A DNA stretch of 64,000 bases, taken from positions 2,360,501 to 2,424,500 of the forward strand of contig NZ_CP108518.1 of the NCBI RefSeq assembly GCF_035989885.1, read 5' to 3'. The DNA is from Streptomyces sp. NBC_01232. GTDB taxonomy: Bacteria > Actinomycetota > Actinomycetes > Streptomycetales > Streptomycetaceae. The notes under the pieces were generated by a model that saw only the letters and a list, made by a program, of their open reading frames with translations, did no database searches and was not told where the DNA came from. The translations under genes were made by a program, and so were the position numbers. Of the stretch, positions 30,281 through 39,984 are shown piece after piece (the first letter of the stretch is position 1; the number at the start of each line of letters is the position of its first letter).

Positions 30281-31392
30281 GCGTGCTGCTCCTTCTTCAG
30301 TGCGCGAACCGCTTCCAGGAACGCGTCGTTCTCCGCCGGGGTGCCCGCGGTGACCCGCAGCCATCCCGGTACGCCGTTGTCCCGGACCAGGACGCCCTGG
30401 TCGAGGATCTTCTGCCAGGCGGTGTGCGAGTCCTCGAACTTCCCGAACTGGATGAAGTTCGCGTCGGATTCGGTGACCTCGAAGCCGATGGCCCGCAGTT
30501 CCACGACCAGGCGGTCGCGCTCGGCCTTGAGCTGCTCGACGTAGCCGAGCAGGGTGTCGGTGTGCTCCAGGGCGGCCAGCGCGGTGGCCTGGGTGACGGC
30601 CGACAGGTGGTACGGCAGGCGCACCAGCTGGACGGCGTCGACGACGGCGGGATGCGCGGCCAGGTAGCCCAGGCGCAGACCGGCCGCTCCGAAGGCCTTG
30701 GACATGGTCCGGGAGACCACCAGGTTCGGGCGGCCCTCGATGAGGGGCAGCAGCGAGTCCCGGTGGCTGAACTCCACGTACGCCTCGTCCACGATCACCA
30801 GGGACGGCTTGGCCGCCTGCGCGGCCTCGTAGAGGGCGAGGACCGTCTCGGCCTCGACCGCGGTGCCCGTGGGGTTGTTGGGCGAGGTGATGAAGACGAC
30901 GTCGGGGGCGTTCTCGCCGATGGCCTGCTCCGCCGCCTCCACGTCGATCGTGAAGTCCTCGCGGCGCGGCCCGGAGATCCAGCCGGTGCCGGTGCCGCGG
31001 GAGATCAGCGCGTGCATCGAGTAGGAGGGCTCGAAGCCGAGGGCGGTGCGGCCGGGTCCGCCGAAGGTCTGCAGCAGCTGCTGGATGACCTCGTTGGAGC
31101 CGTTGGCCGCCCATACGTTCTCCCGCGCGACCGGGTGCTTGCCGGTACGGGTGAGATAGGCGGCCAGCTGGGTGCGCAGCTCGACCGCGTCCCGGTCGGG
31201 GTAGCGGTTGAGGGTGCGGGCGGCCTCGGCGACTCGCTCGGCGATGCGCGCGACGAGCTCTGGGGGCAGCTCGTACGGGTTCTCGTTGGTGTTCAGCTGG
31301 ACGGGCACGTCGAGCTGCGGGGCGCCGTAGGGGCTCTTGCCGCGCAGCTCGTCCCGGATGGGGAGGTCGTCGATGCCGATGCCGGCGGTCAT
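30277..31392 (-). CDS. hisC: Histidinol-phosphate aminotransferase
   Basis: The 371-residue class II PLP aminotransferase shows [11 protein letters not shown] near the N-terminus, [19 protein letters not shown] with the PLP-phenol aspartate, and [17 protein letters not shown] with the PLP lysine. The start overlaps the hisD stop (ATGA), and the stop overlaps hisB. Confidence 0.97.
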   Translation of the reverse strand: MTAGIGIDDLPIRDELRGKSPYGAPQLDVPVQLNTNENPYELPPELVARIAERVAEAARTLNRYPDRDAVELRTQLAAYLTRTGKHPVARENVWAANGSNEVIQQLLQTFGGPGRTALGFEPSYSMHALISRGTGTGWISGPRREDFTIDVEAAEQAIGENAPDVVFITSPNNPTGTAVEAETVLALYEAAQAAKPSLVIVDEAYVEFSHRDSLLPLIEGRPNLVVSRTMSKAFGAAGLRLGYLAAHPAVVDAVQLVRLPYHLSAVTQATALAALEHTDTLLGYVEQLKAERDRLVVELRAIGFEVTESDANFIQFGKFEDSHTAWQKILDQGVLVRDNGVPGWLRVTAGTPAENDAFLEAVRALKKEQHA

Positions 31393-32711
31393 ACGGTGGG
31401 CACCTTCCATCCGAAGCGCGCCTTCAGGGCGGCGCCGTGCGCGGGCAGGTCCTCGGCCTCGGCCAGCGTCACCACGTGGTGGGTGACCTCGGCGAGGGCG
31501 TCGCGCGTGTAGTCCACGATGTGGATGCCGCGCAGGAAGGACTGCACGGACAGGCCGGAGGAGTGGCAGGCGCAGCCGCCGGTGGGCAGCACGTGGTTGG
31601 ACCCGGCGCAGTAGTCGCCGAGGGAGACCGGGGCCCACGGGCCGACGAAGATCGCGCCGGCGTTGCGGACCCGGGCGGCCCAGGCGGCGGCGTCGGCGGT
31701 CTGGATCTCCAGGTGCTCGGCGCCGTACGCGTCGACGACCTTGAGGCCGTCCTCCAGGCTGTCGACCAGCACGATCGCGGACTGCTTGCCGGCCAGCGCG
31801 GGCTTGATCCGGTCCTCGACGTGCTTGGTCGCGGCGACCTGGGGCTCCAGCTCCTTCTCGACGGCGTCCGCGAGCTCCGCGGAGTCCGTGACGAGCACGG
31901 CCGCGGCCAGCGGGTCGTGCTCGGCCTGGCTGATCAGGTCGGCGGCGACGTGCACCGGGTCGGCGGTGGAGTCGGCGAGGACGGCGATCTCGGTCGGGCC
32001 GGCCTCGGTGTCGATGCCGATCCTCCCGGTGAAGTAGCGCTTGGCTGCGGCGACCCAGATGTTGCCGGGGCCGGTCACCATGTTGACCGGCAGGCAGTCC
32101 TCGGTGCCGTACGCGAACATGGCGACGGCCACGGCGCCACCGGCCGCGTACACCTCGTCCACGCCGAGCAGCGCGCACGCGGCGAGGATCGTCGGGTGGG
32201 GCAGCCCGTCGAACTCCTTCTGCGGCGGGGACGCGAGCGCGATCGACTCGACGCCCGCCTCCTGGGCCGGGACGACGTTCATGACGACGGAGGACGGGTA
32301 CACCGAGCGGCCGCCCGGGGCGTACAGCCCCACGCGCTCCACCGGAACCCACTTCTCGGTCACCGTGCCGCCGGGGACCACCTGGGTGGTGTGCTCGGTG
32401 CGGCGCTGGTTGCGGTGCACGATCCGGGCGCGCCGGATCGACTCCTCGAGGGCCGCGCGGACGGCCGGGTCCAGCTGCTCCAGGGCGGCCTTGATGGCCT
32501 CCGCGGGCACCCGGACCTGCGAGAGCTCGACCCCGTCGAACTTCTGCGCGTACTCGATCAGCGCCGCCGTGCCACGATGATGGACGTCCTCGCAGATGGG
32601 CCGCACCTTCTCCAGGGCAGCTTCTACGTCGAACTCGGCACGGGGCAGCAGATCGCGCAGGGCGCCGCCCTCGGGGAGGGCGTCACCGCGCAGGTCGATA
32701 CGAGAGATCAC
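31389..32711 (-). CDS. hisD: Histidinol dehydrogenase
   Basis: The 440-residue Zn-dependent enzyme makes histidine from histidinol in two NAD+ steps. Visible motifs include [43 protein letters not shown] and [13 protein letters not shown]. The GTG start at 32711 follows GAGAG. It is the first gene of hisD-C-B-(orf)-H-A-rid-F, and an inverted repeat lies about 40-60 bp upstream. Confidence 0.97.
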   Translation of the reverse strand: MISRIDLRGDALPEGGALRDLLPRAEFDVEAALEKVRPICEDVHHRGTAALIEYAQKFDGVELSQVRVPAEAIKAALEQLDPAVRAALEESIRRARIVHRNQRRTEHTTQVVPGGTVTEKWVPVERVGLYAPGGRSVYPSSVVMNVVPAQEAGVESIALASPPQKEFDGLPHPTILAACALLGVDEVYAAGGAVAVAMFAYGTEDCLPVNMVTGPGNIWVAAAKRYFTGRIGIDTEAGPTEIAVLADSTADPVHVAADLISQAEHDPLAAAVLVTDSAELADAVEKELEPQVAATKHVEDRIKPALAGKQSAIVLVDSLEDGLKVVDAYGAEHLEIQTADAAAWAARVRNAGAIFVGPWAPVSLGDYCAGSNHVLPTGGCACHSSGLSVQSFLRGIHIVDYTRDALAEVTHHVVTLAEAEDLPAHGAALKARFGWKVPTV

Positions 32712-32748
32712 CTCACAATTCTCTCAGACCGCTTCGCGCCACCGTTCG

Positions 32749-32771
32749 CCCGTATCACTGGCTGATACGGG
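32749..32771 (-). promoter_or_regulatory. Inverted repeat in the hisD promoter region
   Basis: CCCGTATCA (32749-32757), a 5-nt spacer and TGATACGGG (32763-32771) form a perfect 9-bp inverted repeat 38-60 bp upstream of hisD and before the divergent gene. Its size and symmetry fit a dimeric repressor site controlling the his operon, the divergent gene, or both. It could instead form a hairpin in the leader. Confidence 0.5.
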
Positions 32772-32837
32772 CCCCGGATGTCACAGGCGCCCGTTAGCGT
32801 TCCCCTACACGTAGATGACAGCGGAGGGGGGGCCGCC

Positions 32838-34433
32838 GTGACCGAGGCGCGCACGGACGAGGAACCGGCGGATCTCACCGCCGCCGAACGGCGCATGTGG
32901 GAGGCGTACCGCACGGGCAGCGTCTGCGATCTCAGCACCCGCGTCGCCGACCGCGACGATCCGCACGCCGAGCACGTCTGGGGGCCCGAGCGCAGCGTCC
33001 GCGCCCGGGTGGTCGCACGGCTGCTGCTGCACGGGCCGCCGCCGGTGCCGGGCCGGGTGGCCTCCCTCAAGCTGCGCGGGGTGCGGATCAGCGGGCGGCT
33101 GGAACTGTCCGGCGGCGCGGTGGCCCCGTACGTGGAGGTCCAGTCCTGCCGCTTCGACAGCGAGATCCAGCTGTCCGAGGCCCGCTTCGGCACGCTGCGC
33201 CTGATCAACTGCGCGATACCGCGGCTGGAGGCCGCCCGGCTGCACACCGAGGGCGATCTGCATCTGCCGCGCTGCCGGGTGGCGCGCGGGATCCGGCTGA
33301 CCGACGCGCAGATCGGCACCGACCTGCTGGTCAGCCAGGCCGTGGTGCAGCGGGACAGCAAGGGGCGGGCGATCGCCGCGGACGGGATGTCGGTCGCGCA
33401 GGACTTACAGGGCGAGCTGTTGGAGACGTACGGCGAGGTGAGCCTGCGCGGGGCCAAGGTCGGCGTGTCGATGAACCTGCGCGGGGCCCGCCTGCGCAAT
33501 CCGTACGGGCGGTACGCGATGAACGCCCCGCAGCTGACCGTCGAGCGGACCCTGTACCTGACCTCGATCGCGCTGGACTACGCGGCGGGCGGGGGCTCCT
33601 CCACTCCCCCGTACGGGCTGGGGGCGACGCCCACGCGCGGTCAGCGGGCCCGGCCCTTCGAGTGCCGGGGCGGGCTCCGGCTGGACGACGGCCGTTTCGG
33701 GGACGCCATCGACTTCTACGGCGCGCGCTTCACGCTCACGGCCGATCAGGAGATCTCCCTGCGCCGGATCCAGACCCCCGAGTTCCGTTTCGTCGGCGAG
33801 CGGCCGGAGCAGGGGCGGGTGGTGGTGTCCGGGGCCAAGGTGGTCAAGCTCGTCGACACGTCCACGGCCTGGCCTGGCCCGGGCGGGGTGTCCATCGAGG
33901 GGTTCGTCTACGAGACCCTCGCGCCCCGGGGACACTTCCCGCTCTCCCGGCGCCTGGAGTGGGTGGCTGCGGCGACTCCCGAGTACTCGCCGGAGCCGTA
34001 CGAGCGGCTGGCCGCCGTACTGCGGGCGAGCGGCGAGGACCAGGACGCCCGGGAGGTGCTGCTGGCCAAGCAGCGCCGGCGCCGGGCCACGCTGCCGCCG
34101 GCGCCGAAGGCGTGGGGGTACCTCCAGGACTGGACGGTGGTCTACGGGTACCGCCCGGGCCGGGCCGCGCTGTGGATGGCGGTGCTGTGGGCGGCGGGGG
34201 CGCTGATGTTCTCACAGCTCGACCCGCCGGCGATCAAGCAGGACGAGCACCCCGAGTGGAGCGCCGCCCTGTACGCGCTGGACCTGCTGCTCCCGGTGAT
34301 CGACCTCGGTCAGCAGGGCCAGTGGAAGCTGGCGGGCGGCTGGCAGTGGGGGGCGGCGGGCCTCGTGATCATGGGCTGGATCCTCGCCACGACGGTGGCG
34401 GCGGGAGCCTCCCGGCTGCTGCGGCGCGGCTGA
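32838..34433 (+). CDS. Membrane protein with pentapeptide/beta-helix-like domain
   Basis: The 531-residue product has repeated short strands such as LKLRGVRISGRLELSGG, FDSEIQLSEARFGTLRL and EVSLRGAKVGVSMNLRGARL, suggesting a right-handed beta-helix of pentapeptide type over roughly residues 70-340. Two C-terminal hydrophobic segments follow (ALWMAVLWAAGALMF and GAAGLVIMGWILATTVAAGA), so the helix is probably cytosolic and tethered to the membrane. GGAGGGG precedes the GTG by about 8 nt. Divergent from hisD. Function unknown; older annotations of relatives as oxidoreductases have no support here. Confidence 0.75.
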   Translation: MTEARTDEEPADLTAAERRMWEAYRTGSVCDLSTRVADRDDPHAEHVWGPERSVRARVVARLLLHGPPPVPGRVASLKLRGVRISGRLELSGGAVAPYVEVQSCRFDSEIQLSEARFGTLRLINCAIPRLEAARLHTEGDLHLPRCRVARGIRLTDAQIGTDLLVSQAVVQRDSKGRAIAADGMSVAQDLQGELLETYGEVSLRGAKVGVSMNLRGARLRNPYGRYAMNAPQLTVERTLYLTSIALDYAAGGGSSTPPYGLGATPTRGQRARPFECRGGLRLDDGRFGDAIDFYGARFTLTADQEISLRRIQTPEFRFVGERPEQGRVVVSGAKVVKLVDTSTAWPGPGGVSIEGFVYETLAPRGHFPLSRRLEWVAAATPEYSPEPYERLAAVLRASGEDQDAREVLLAKQRRRRATLPPAPKAWGYLQDWTVVYGYRPGRAALWMAVLWAAGALMFSQLDPPAIKQDEHPEWSAALYALDLLLPVIDLGQQGQWKLAGGWQWGAAGLVIMGWILATTVAAGASRLLRRG

Positions 34434-34477
34434 CGGCGGCGGGGGTCGTCCGGCCGATCGCGGACGTGCCGCCGTCC

Positions 34478-34495
34478 GCCCCTCAAACGCCGGAC
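34478..34495 (+). repeat. Short copy of a dispersed intergenic repeat
   Basis: This stretch contains CCTCAAACGCCGG (34481-34493), the core of the inverted repeat seen at 61254-61342. It sits in the 96-bp spacer before the Lon-N-domain gene. Confidence 0.6.
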
Positions 34496-34529
34496 ACCCT
34501 CCGGGTCCCGGGCGATTACCCTGTGCCAG

Positions 34530-35267
34530 GTGACCACCGTTCGCCTGCCCCTCTTCCCGCTGAACTCGGTGCTGTTCCCGGGACTCGTCCTCCCGCTGAA
34601 CATCTTCGAGGAGCGTTATCGCGCCATGATGCGCGAGCTGCTGAAGACGGGCGAGGACGAGCCGCGACGCTTCGCGGTCGTCGCGATCCGCGACGGCCGG
34701 GAGGTCGCGCCGACCGCGCCCGGCCTGCCGGACCAGACGGCCCTGCCCGAGCGCGGCCCGGCGGCGGGCTTCGGCCCCGACCCGATCCAGTCCTTCCACC
34801 GGGTGGGCTGCATCGCCGACGCGGCGACCGTCCGGGAGCGGGAGGACGGCAGCTTCGAGGTCCTGGCGACCGGTACGACGCGGGTCCGTCTGGTCTCGGT
34901 CGACGCCTCGGGTCCCTTCCTGACGGCGGAGCTGGAGGAGCTGCCGGAGGACGCGGGCGACGGTGCGGGCGTCCTGGCCGAGGGGGTGCTGCGGGCCTTC
35001 CGCACCTACCAGAAGCGGCTGGCCGGGGCCCGGGAGCGGTCCCTGACCGGCGCGGAGCTCCCCGACGAGCCCTCGGTGGTCTCCTACCTGGTGGCCGCGG
35101 CGGCGGTACTGGACATCCCCGCGAAGCAGCGGCTGCTCCAGGCCCCGGACACCGCGACCCGGCTGGCGGAGGAGCTGAAGCTGCTGCGTACGGAGACGGC
35201 GGTGATCCGCCACCTCCCGTCCCTGCCGGCGGTGGACCTGACCCGTGCCCCGACGAGCCCGAACTGA
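34530..35267 (+). CDS. Lon N-terminal (substrate-binding) domain protein
   Basis: The 245-residue protein has the LON_substr_bdg domain (LPLFPLNSVLFPGLVLPLNIFEERYR cited in parts: LPLFPLNSVLFPG, LNIFEERYR) but lacks the ATPase and protease domains of Lon, so it is one of the stand-alone proteins of unknown role common in actinobacteria. There is no ribosome binding site; TACCCT at 34517-34522 lies 7 nt before the GTG, indicating a leaderless transcript. ybaK follows after 10 bp. Confidence 0.88.
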   Translation: MTTVRLPLFPLNSVLFPGLVLPLNIFEERYRAMMRELLKTGEDEPRRFAVVAIRDGREVAPTAPGLPDQTALPERGPAAGFGPDPIQSFHRVGCIADAATVREREDGSFEVLATGTTRVRLVSVDASGPFLTAELEELPEDAGDGAGVLAEGVLRAFRTYQKRLAGARERSLTGAELPDEPSVVSYLVAAAAVLDIPAKQRLLQAPDTATRLAEELKLLRTETAVIRHLPSLPAVDLTRAPTSPN

Positions 35268-35277
35268 GCGCACCCCG

Positions 35278-35772
35278 ATGGCGAAGAAGACCAAGCAGGC
35301 GGCAGGCACCCCGGCGATCGTCGCCCTGACGGCGGCGGGCGTCGCCTTCACCACGCACGCCTACGAGCACGACCCGGCGCATCCCTCGTACGGGGAGGAG
35401 GCCGCGCAGGCGCTCGGCGTCTCGCCCGCCCAGGTGTTCAAGACCCTGGTCGCGGACGTGGACGGGGTCCTGACGGTGGCGGTGGTCCCGGTGTCGGGAT
35501 CACTGGACCTCAAGGCCCTGGCGACGGCGGTGGGCGGCAAGCGGGCGGCGATGGCCGACCCGGCCCTGGCAGAGCGCACCACGGGCTACGTCCGCGGCGG
35601 CATCTCCCCGCTGGGACAGCGCAAGCGGCTGCGTACGGTGATCGACACCTCGGCCTCGGAGCACGCCACGGTCTGCTGCTCGGCGGGCCGCCGCGGACTG
35701 GAGATCGAACTCTCCCCGTCGGACCTGACCACCCTCACCGCAGCCACCCTGGCCCCGATCGCCCGCGCCTGA
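35278..35772 (+). CDS. ybaK: Cys-tRNA(Pro) deacylase YbaK
   Basis: The 164-residue protein matches the bacterial YbaK/ProX editing family, which hydrolyses mischarged Cys-tRNA(Pro). The catalytic lysine region AQVFKTLVADVDG, the GGISPLGQRKRLRTVID loop, and the C-terminal SAGRRGLEIELSPSDL are all present. It follows the Lon-domain gene by 10 bp, so the two are probably co-transcribed. Confidence 0.9.
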   Translation: MAKKTKQAAGTPAIVALTAAGVAFTTHAYEHDPAHPSYGEEAAQALGVSPAQVFKTLVADVDGVLTVAVVPVSGSLDLKALATAVGGKRAAMADPALAERTTGYVRGGISPLGQRKRLRTVIDTSASEHATVCCSAGRRGLEIELSPSDLTTLTAATLAPIARA

Positions 35773-35813
35773 GCCGTCTCCTTCGGGTCGTGCCGGGGCG
35801 GAGCCCTGCGGGA

Positions 35814-36473
35814 TCAGGCGCGGGGGGTCTCCGGGGCCGAGGAGGCGGAGCCGGCGGGCGGCGGCGCCTGGTAGTACCCGCTCCAGCCGTGCACGGGCTC
35901 GGGATCGGGCTCCCGCGGCGACCACAACGCGGTCAGCCCGAGGTGCAGCAGCACGGCGGTCATCGGCCACGCCAGCAGCGCCCCGTGCGCGAGCAGCTCC
36001 AGCGGCGCGTCGAACGGAACCCCCTTGCCCGCCGCCTTCGCGGCGGCGACCAGGTCCGACGACGGTCCCAGCCACAGCCCGAACCGCCACCCCACCAGCG
36101 CGCCGAACACGGCCCCGAGCCCGAGCCCGATCACCAGCGGCACGCCACCGGCCCGGCGCCACAGGAAGGTGCCGACGGCGCTCAGCACGCCCAGCCCGAG
36201 CGACAGCAGGAAGAAGGTGCCGTCGGAGGCGATCCGCGCCTCGCTCTCGCTGTCGCGCAGGAACACGGCCTCCCCGTTGGAGACGTACTGCACGCGGGGC
36301 GCCAGCCACACCCACAGCAGGCCGAGGAGCAGTCCGGCCAGCCCGACGAGCAGGGCGACGACGGCCCCGTCACGGATGTCCTCCGGGGTGATCGCCCCGG
36401 CGGCGGCGCCCGGCTTCTCGGGCGGGAGCGGCGGCGGGTCGAGGGGGGAGGGCGGGGTCACGGCTTCGGTCAC
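35814..36473 (-). CDS. Uncharacterised multi-pass membrane protein
   Basis: The 219-residue product begins with a Pro-rich cytosolic segment (PSPLDPPPLPPEKPG) and has four or so hydrophobic segments, including VVALLVGLAGLLLGLLWVWL and VPLVIGLGLGAVFGALVGW, ending in a Pro/Ser-rich tail. I tentatively compare it with DUF2567 proteins. It follows an ABC exporter on the same strand by 47 bp and may be part of that operon. GTG at 36473 is the best start, with GTGGGG just upstream. Confidence 0.7.
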   Translation of the reverse strand: MTEAVTPPSPLDPPPLPPEKPGAAAGAITPEDIRDGAVVALLVGLAGLLLGLLWVWLAPRVQYVSNGEAVFLRDSESEARIASDGTFFLLSLGLGVLSAVGTFLWRRAGGVPLVIGLGLGAVFGALVGWRFGLWLGPSSDLVAAAKAAGKGVPFDAPLELLAHGALLAWPMTAVLLHLGLTALWSPREPDPEPVHGWSGYYQAPPPAGSASSAPETPRA

Positions 36474-36520
36474 CCCCACATCGTGCCAGGTGTGCCCGGC
36501 AGCGGCGTCGGCGGACCGCT

Positions 36521-37393
36521 TCAGCGGACGGCCGCCCGGCGGTACGCCCAGGTCGCGACGGTCAGCGAGAGGACGCCCACGGCCCCGCACACGCCCAGGT
36601 CGAAGGCGACGGCGGCCCAGTCCGGTTCCGGGGCGAAGGTACGGGCGAACGCCTCGACGCCGTACGTGGACGGCAGCAGGTCGCGGGCCCACACGATCAC
36701 GTCCGGCATCCGTTCCGGCGGCAGCACCCCGAGCAGCAGCGCCGCCGACATGCCGAGCTGCCCCGCGAGGGTGGCCAGCTCCTGCCGCGGTGCCAGCAGC
36801 CCCAGCGCCGCGCCGAGTCCGGCCAGTGCGGCCCCGGCCAGCGGAACGACGGCGGCCAGGATCCACAGCCCGCTCATCGGCAGCCCGAAGAGCAGACAGC
36901 CGAAGACGGCGGTGACGAGGGTGCCGGGCAGCGTGAAGGAGGCGTACGCGGCGGCCGCGCCCAGCACCACGGACGCGGGCGGCACCGGCAGGGTGGCGTA
37001 ATGGTCGAGCCCGCCGCCGGCCCGCAGCTGCCCGAAGTACTGGGCGAGCAGGTTCAGCGCGACGAAGGCGACGACGAGCACCGAGGACCCGGCGACGACG
37101 GCGCGGGCCTCGGATCCCCCGTCGACGACGCCCCGCATCAGGATCATGATCCCGACGGACTGGAAGGTCGCGACGAACAGCAGCGGGATGCGTGCCACCC
37201 GGGCGCGGGACAGCTGGGCCCGGTACACGGCGGCCAGGGCGGGGAAGAAGCGCGCGCGGGGCGCCAGCGGTGCGGGCTGCGGTGCCTGGGCACGGCCGTC
37301 GTCCGCGGCCGCCGGCGCGGCGCCCACGGCCGGTGACGGCGCGGTACCGGGCTCGAGCACGGCCCGGACGGCTCCCGTGGAACGGTCGCTCAC
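36521..37393 (-). CDS. ABC-2 type transporter permease
   Basis: The 290-residue protein has a Pro/Ala-rich first 45 residues, then six hydrophobic segments, the arrangement of ABC-2 exporter permeases. Its GTG start overlaps the ATPase stop (GTGA). The conserved sequence LLPSTYGVEAFARTF near residues 235-250 is typical of drug and polysaccharide export permeases. Substrate unknown. Confidence 0.88.
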   Translation of the reverse strand: MSDRSTGAVRAVLEPGTAPSPAVGAAPAAADDGRAQAPQPAPLAPRARFFPALAAVYRAQLSRARVARIPLLFVATFQSVGIMILMRGVVDGGSEARAVVAGSSVLVVAFVALNLLAQYFGQLRAGGGLDHYATLPVPPASVVLGAAAAYASFTLPGTLVTAVFGCLLFGLPMSGLWILAAVVPLAGAALAGLGAALGLLAPRQELATLAGQLGMSAALLLGVLPPERMPDVIVWARDLLPSTYGVEAFARTFAPEPDWAAVAFDLGVCGAVGVLSLTVATWAYRRAAVR

Positions 37394-38427
37394 GACTTCA
37401 CCAGCCCTTTCGTCCTACCGCCGAGGGCCAGGTACACGTCTTCCAGGCTGGGGGTCGCCAGGGTGAAGTCGTCGAGCGCGGCGAATGCGGGGCTCCCGGT
37501 GACCGAGGCCACCGCCGCCCTCGCCTGGTCCGGCGCCAGCCGGAGCACCCAGCGGCGCCCGGACTCGACGGCCAGGTCGCGCAGCCGGGCGACCTCCGGC
37601 ACCTCCAGCGGAGCGTCCTCGCGCCACACCAGCTCCAGCCGGACCTCGCCCGAGACGGTGGCCTTGAGCCCGGCGGGCGTGTCGCAGGCGATGACCTTGC
37701 CCTGGTCGACGACGGCGACCCGGTCCAGGACGGTCTCGGCCTCGATGACGTTGTGGGTGACGAGCAGCACCGTCGTGCCGTGCTGCGCGCGCCGCCGGTC
37801 GACGGCGGACCACACGGCCCGCCGGGCCAGCGGGTCCATCCCGGTGGTGGGCTCGTCGAGGACGAGTACGGGCCGCTCCCCCACCAGTGCGGTGGCGAAG
37901 CAGGCGAGGCGGCGCTGGCCGCCGGAGAGTTTCTTCAGGGCCCGTCCTGCGATCGCGGTCAGCCCGAGTTCCTCGAGCACGGCGTCGCGTGCGGCGCGGG
38001 CGGCGCGGACGCCCTGCCCGCGCAGCCGTCCGGTGGTCTCGACGGCAAGCGCCACGGTGAGCTCGTCCAGGGCGGTGGATTCCTGCCCCAGGTAGGCCAG
38101 GAGCCGCGCGGCCCGCTCGGGGTGGCGTACGAGGTCGTGGCCGAGCAGGGTCACCGAGCCGGAGTCGGGCCGCATCAGGCCGGTGAGCTGGCGGACCAGC
38201 GTGGACTTGCCGGCGCCGTTGGGGCCGAGCAGGCCGAAGATCTCGCCGCGCCGGACGTCCAGGCAGATCCCGTCGTTGGCGCGGGTCTCGGGCAGGGCGG
38301 GGGCCCCGCGCCGGCCGCGTACCGCGGGATACGTCTTGACCAGGTCACGCACCGCGCAAATCACGTCCGGCGCCGCTCCTGCGGCTGCCGCCGTGCCTTC
38401 TCGCGCCTGTGCTGTGCCCGTACTCAC
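37390..38427 (-). CDS. ABC transporter ATP-binding protein
   Basis: The 345-residue ATPase has Walker A GPNGAGKST (68-76), the LSGGQ signature (167-171), Walker B VLVLDEPTTGMDP (187-199) and the switch histidine in LLVTHN. The C-terminal about 100 residues are the DUF4162-like extension of drug-export ATPases. It forms an exporter with the overlapping permease. The GTG start has no strong ribosome binding site. Confidence 0.93.
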   Translation of the reverse strand: MSTGTAQAREGTAAAAGAAPDVICAVRDLVKTYPAVRGRRGAPALPETRANDGICLDVRRGEIFGLLGPNGAGKSTLVRQLTGLMRPDSGSVTLLGHDLVRHPERAARLLAYLGQESTALDELTVALAVETTGRLRGQGVRAARAARDAVLEELGLTAIAGRALKKLSGGQRRLACFATALVGERPVLVLDEPTTGMDPLARRAVWSAVDRRRAQHGTTVLLVTHNVIEAETVLDRVAVVDQGKVIACDTPAGLKATVSGEVRLELVWREDAPLEVPEVARLRDLAVESGRRWVLRLAPDQARAAVASVTGSPAFAALDDFTLATPSLEDVYLALGGRTKGLVKS

Positions 38428-38455
38428 GAGGGAGCAGCCTACGGGGTTCCCGCCC

Positions 38456-39763
38456 CTACTCGGCCGTCGGGGTCAGCGGGGCGGCGAGGTCGCCGGGGCC
38501 GGCTCCGGGCGCGGAGGCCGGTACGGCGGCCACGTGTTCGGCGGCGGCGCGGACGTCGATCTCCCGCCAGAACCCGGCCCTGATGGCGTAGCGGTCGTGC
38601 TCGTCGATCTGGTCGTCCTTGTGCGCGAGCAGCCCGAACCGGGCGGCGTAGCGCAGCAGTTCGCCGTCGATCCGGTGCGGGATCCGCGGGTACATCGTGG
38701 CCAGCTTCTGCAGGTGCACGGTCTCCGGGAGGCGTTCCATCCAGCGCCGGGCGAACACCTGTCCCACCTCGAACGGGTCGCCGCCGACGGTGGTGATGTC
38801 CTCCTCCCGGTCCGCCCAGCGCTGTTCGGCGCTGGTGAGCTGGGCGAGGGTGGGCAGCGAGGCGGTCTCGGCGGGCTCGCCCAGCGGTCCGGCCCGGTCG
38901 ATCCAGCCCTTGTCGGAGGACCAGCGCAGGGCGCTGGCGGGGGCGTGGGCGCCGCTCGGCGCGGCCTGCGGGCCGCCCTGCTGTCCGGGGGCGCGCAGGG
39001 CTCCGGCGAGGTCCTTGGGGGTCGGTACGGGTTTGCCGCCGGGGGTGGTGGGCGCCGGTACGGGGACCCCGCCCGGCTCCTCCTCGCCGGTGACGGCGGC
39101 GCCGTTGCGGGCGGCCTCGGCGAGCGCGGCCTCGGGCAGCGGCGCCGAGAGGATGGCGGCGATGTCGGGGCGGGGTGCGGGCGGCGGGGAGCACAGTCCG
39201 GTGAGGTCCTTGGCGCGGACGGCCCGGGTGATCCAGGCCCGGTCCAGGACGCGGCGTTCGTCGGCCTCGGCGACGAGGTCCTCGGACTGGTTGTAGTCCC
39301 CGTCGGCGGCCTGGACGGCCCACAGGTGGACGGCGACGCCGTGTTCCTTGGCGGACATCAGGCCGGGCAGCAGGTCTCCGTCGCCGGTGACGAGTACGAC
39401 GTCGGAGCAGGCCCGGTTGCGGGCGAGCTCGGTGAGCTCGGCGTGCATGGCGGCGTCGACGCCCTTCTGCGCCCAGCGGCCGTCGCTCCGGGTCAGGGCG
39501 CCCAGGCGGACGGTGACGCGCGGCATGACGCGCAGCCGCCGGTGCTCGGGCTGGGGCACCCGGTCGGGCGCGCCGTCGAACCAGTAGATGCGCAGCAGGG
39601 GCTGCTCGGTGTCGGCCTCGGCCCGCTCGCGCAGGCCCTGGATGAGGGCGGCATGGTCGATGGTGATCCGGGAGCGGGAGGGCTCCCCGGCGAGAAGGCT
39701 GGCGGCGGCACCCAGCAGGTAGCCGGCGTCCACCAGGACGACGCAGCGGTCCACGCGTTCCAC
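38456..39763 (-). CDS. NYN-domain (PIN-like) protein
   Basis: The 435-residue product starts with a NYN nuclease-like domain (about 1-190). The acidic residues expected for metal-dependent RNA cleavage are present: D13 in LVDAGYLLGAA, D in KGVDAAMHAEL and two in VTGDGDLLPGL. A Pro/Ala/Gly-rich linker follows, and the C-terminal region (about 300-410) is conserved but unnamed. GTG at 39763 follows GGGAAGAGG; the frame is open further upstream but without coding signature. Probable RNA-processing role, unproven. Confidence 0.85.
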   Translation of the reverse strand: MERVDRCVVLVDAGYLLGAAASLLAGEPSRSRITIDHAALIQGLRERAEADTEQPLLRIYWFDGAPDRVPQPEHRRLRVMPRVTVRLGALTRSDGRWAQKGVDAAMHAELTELARNRACSDVVLVTGDGDLLPGLMSAKEHGVAVHLWAVQAADGDYNQSEDLVAEADERRVLDRAWITRAVRAKDLTGLCSPPPAPRPDIAAILSAPLPEAALAEAARNGAAVTGEEEPGGVPVPAPTTPGGKPVPTPKDLAGALRAPGQQGGPQAAPSGAHAPASALRWSSDKGWIDRAGPLGEPAETASLPTLAQLTSAEQRWADREEDITTVGGDPFEVGQVFARRWMERLPETVHLQKLATMYPRIPHRIDGELLRYAARFGLLAHKDDQIDEHDRYAIRAGFWREIDVRAAAEHVAAVPASAPGAGPGDLAAPLTPTAE

Positions 39764-39984
39764 CCTCTTCCCTGGGGGTCCTCTGTGCTTTTCGGCGGGT
39801 TCCCCGAGTCTGCCCGACCCCAAGGGCGTTGAAGGCCGGAACTCGATCATCGGCGTGGCGGATCTCACTCCCGACGGGGCGGGGGGCACCGGCTACGCGC
39901 AGTAATGATCCAAAATGCGCGGTTTCTGGCCCTGTGTGAGTGTGAAGGCGGTCCTGGCCCCTAGACCCTCACGGAGGTTCCACC

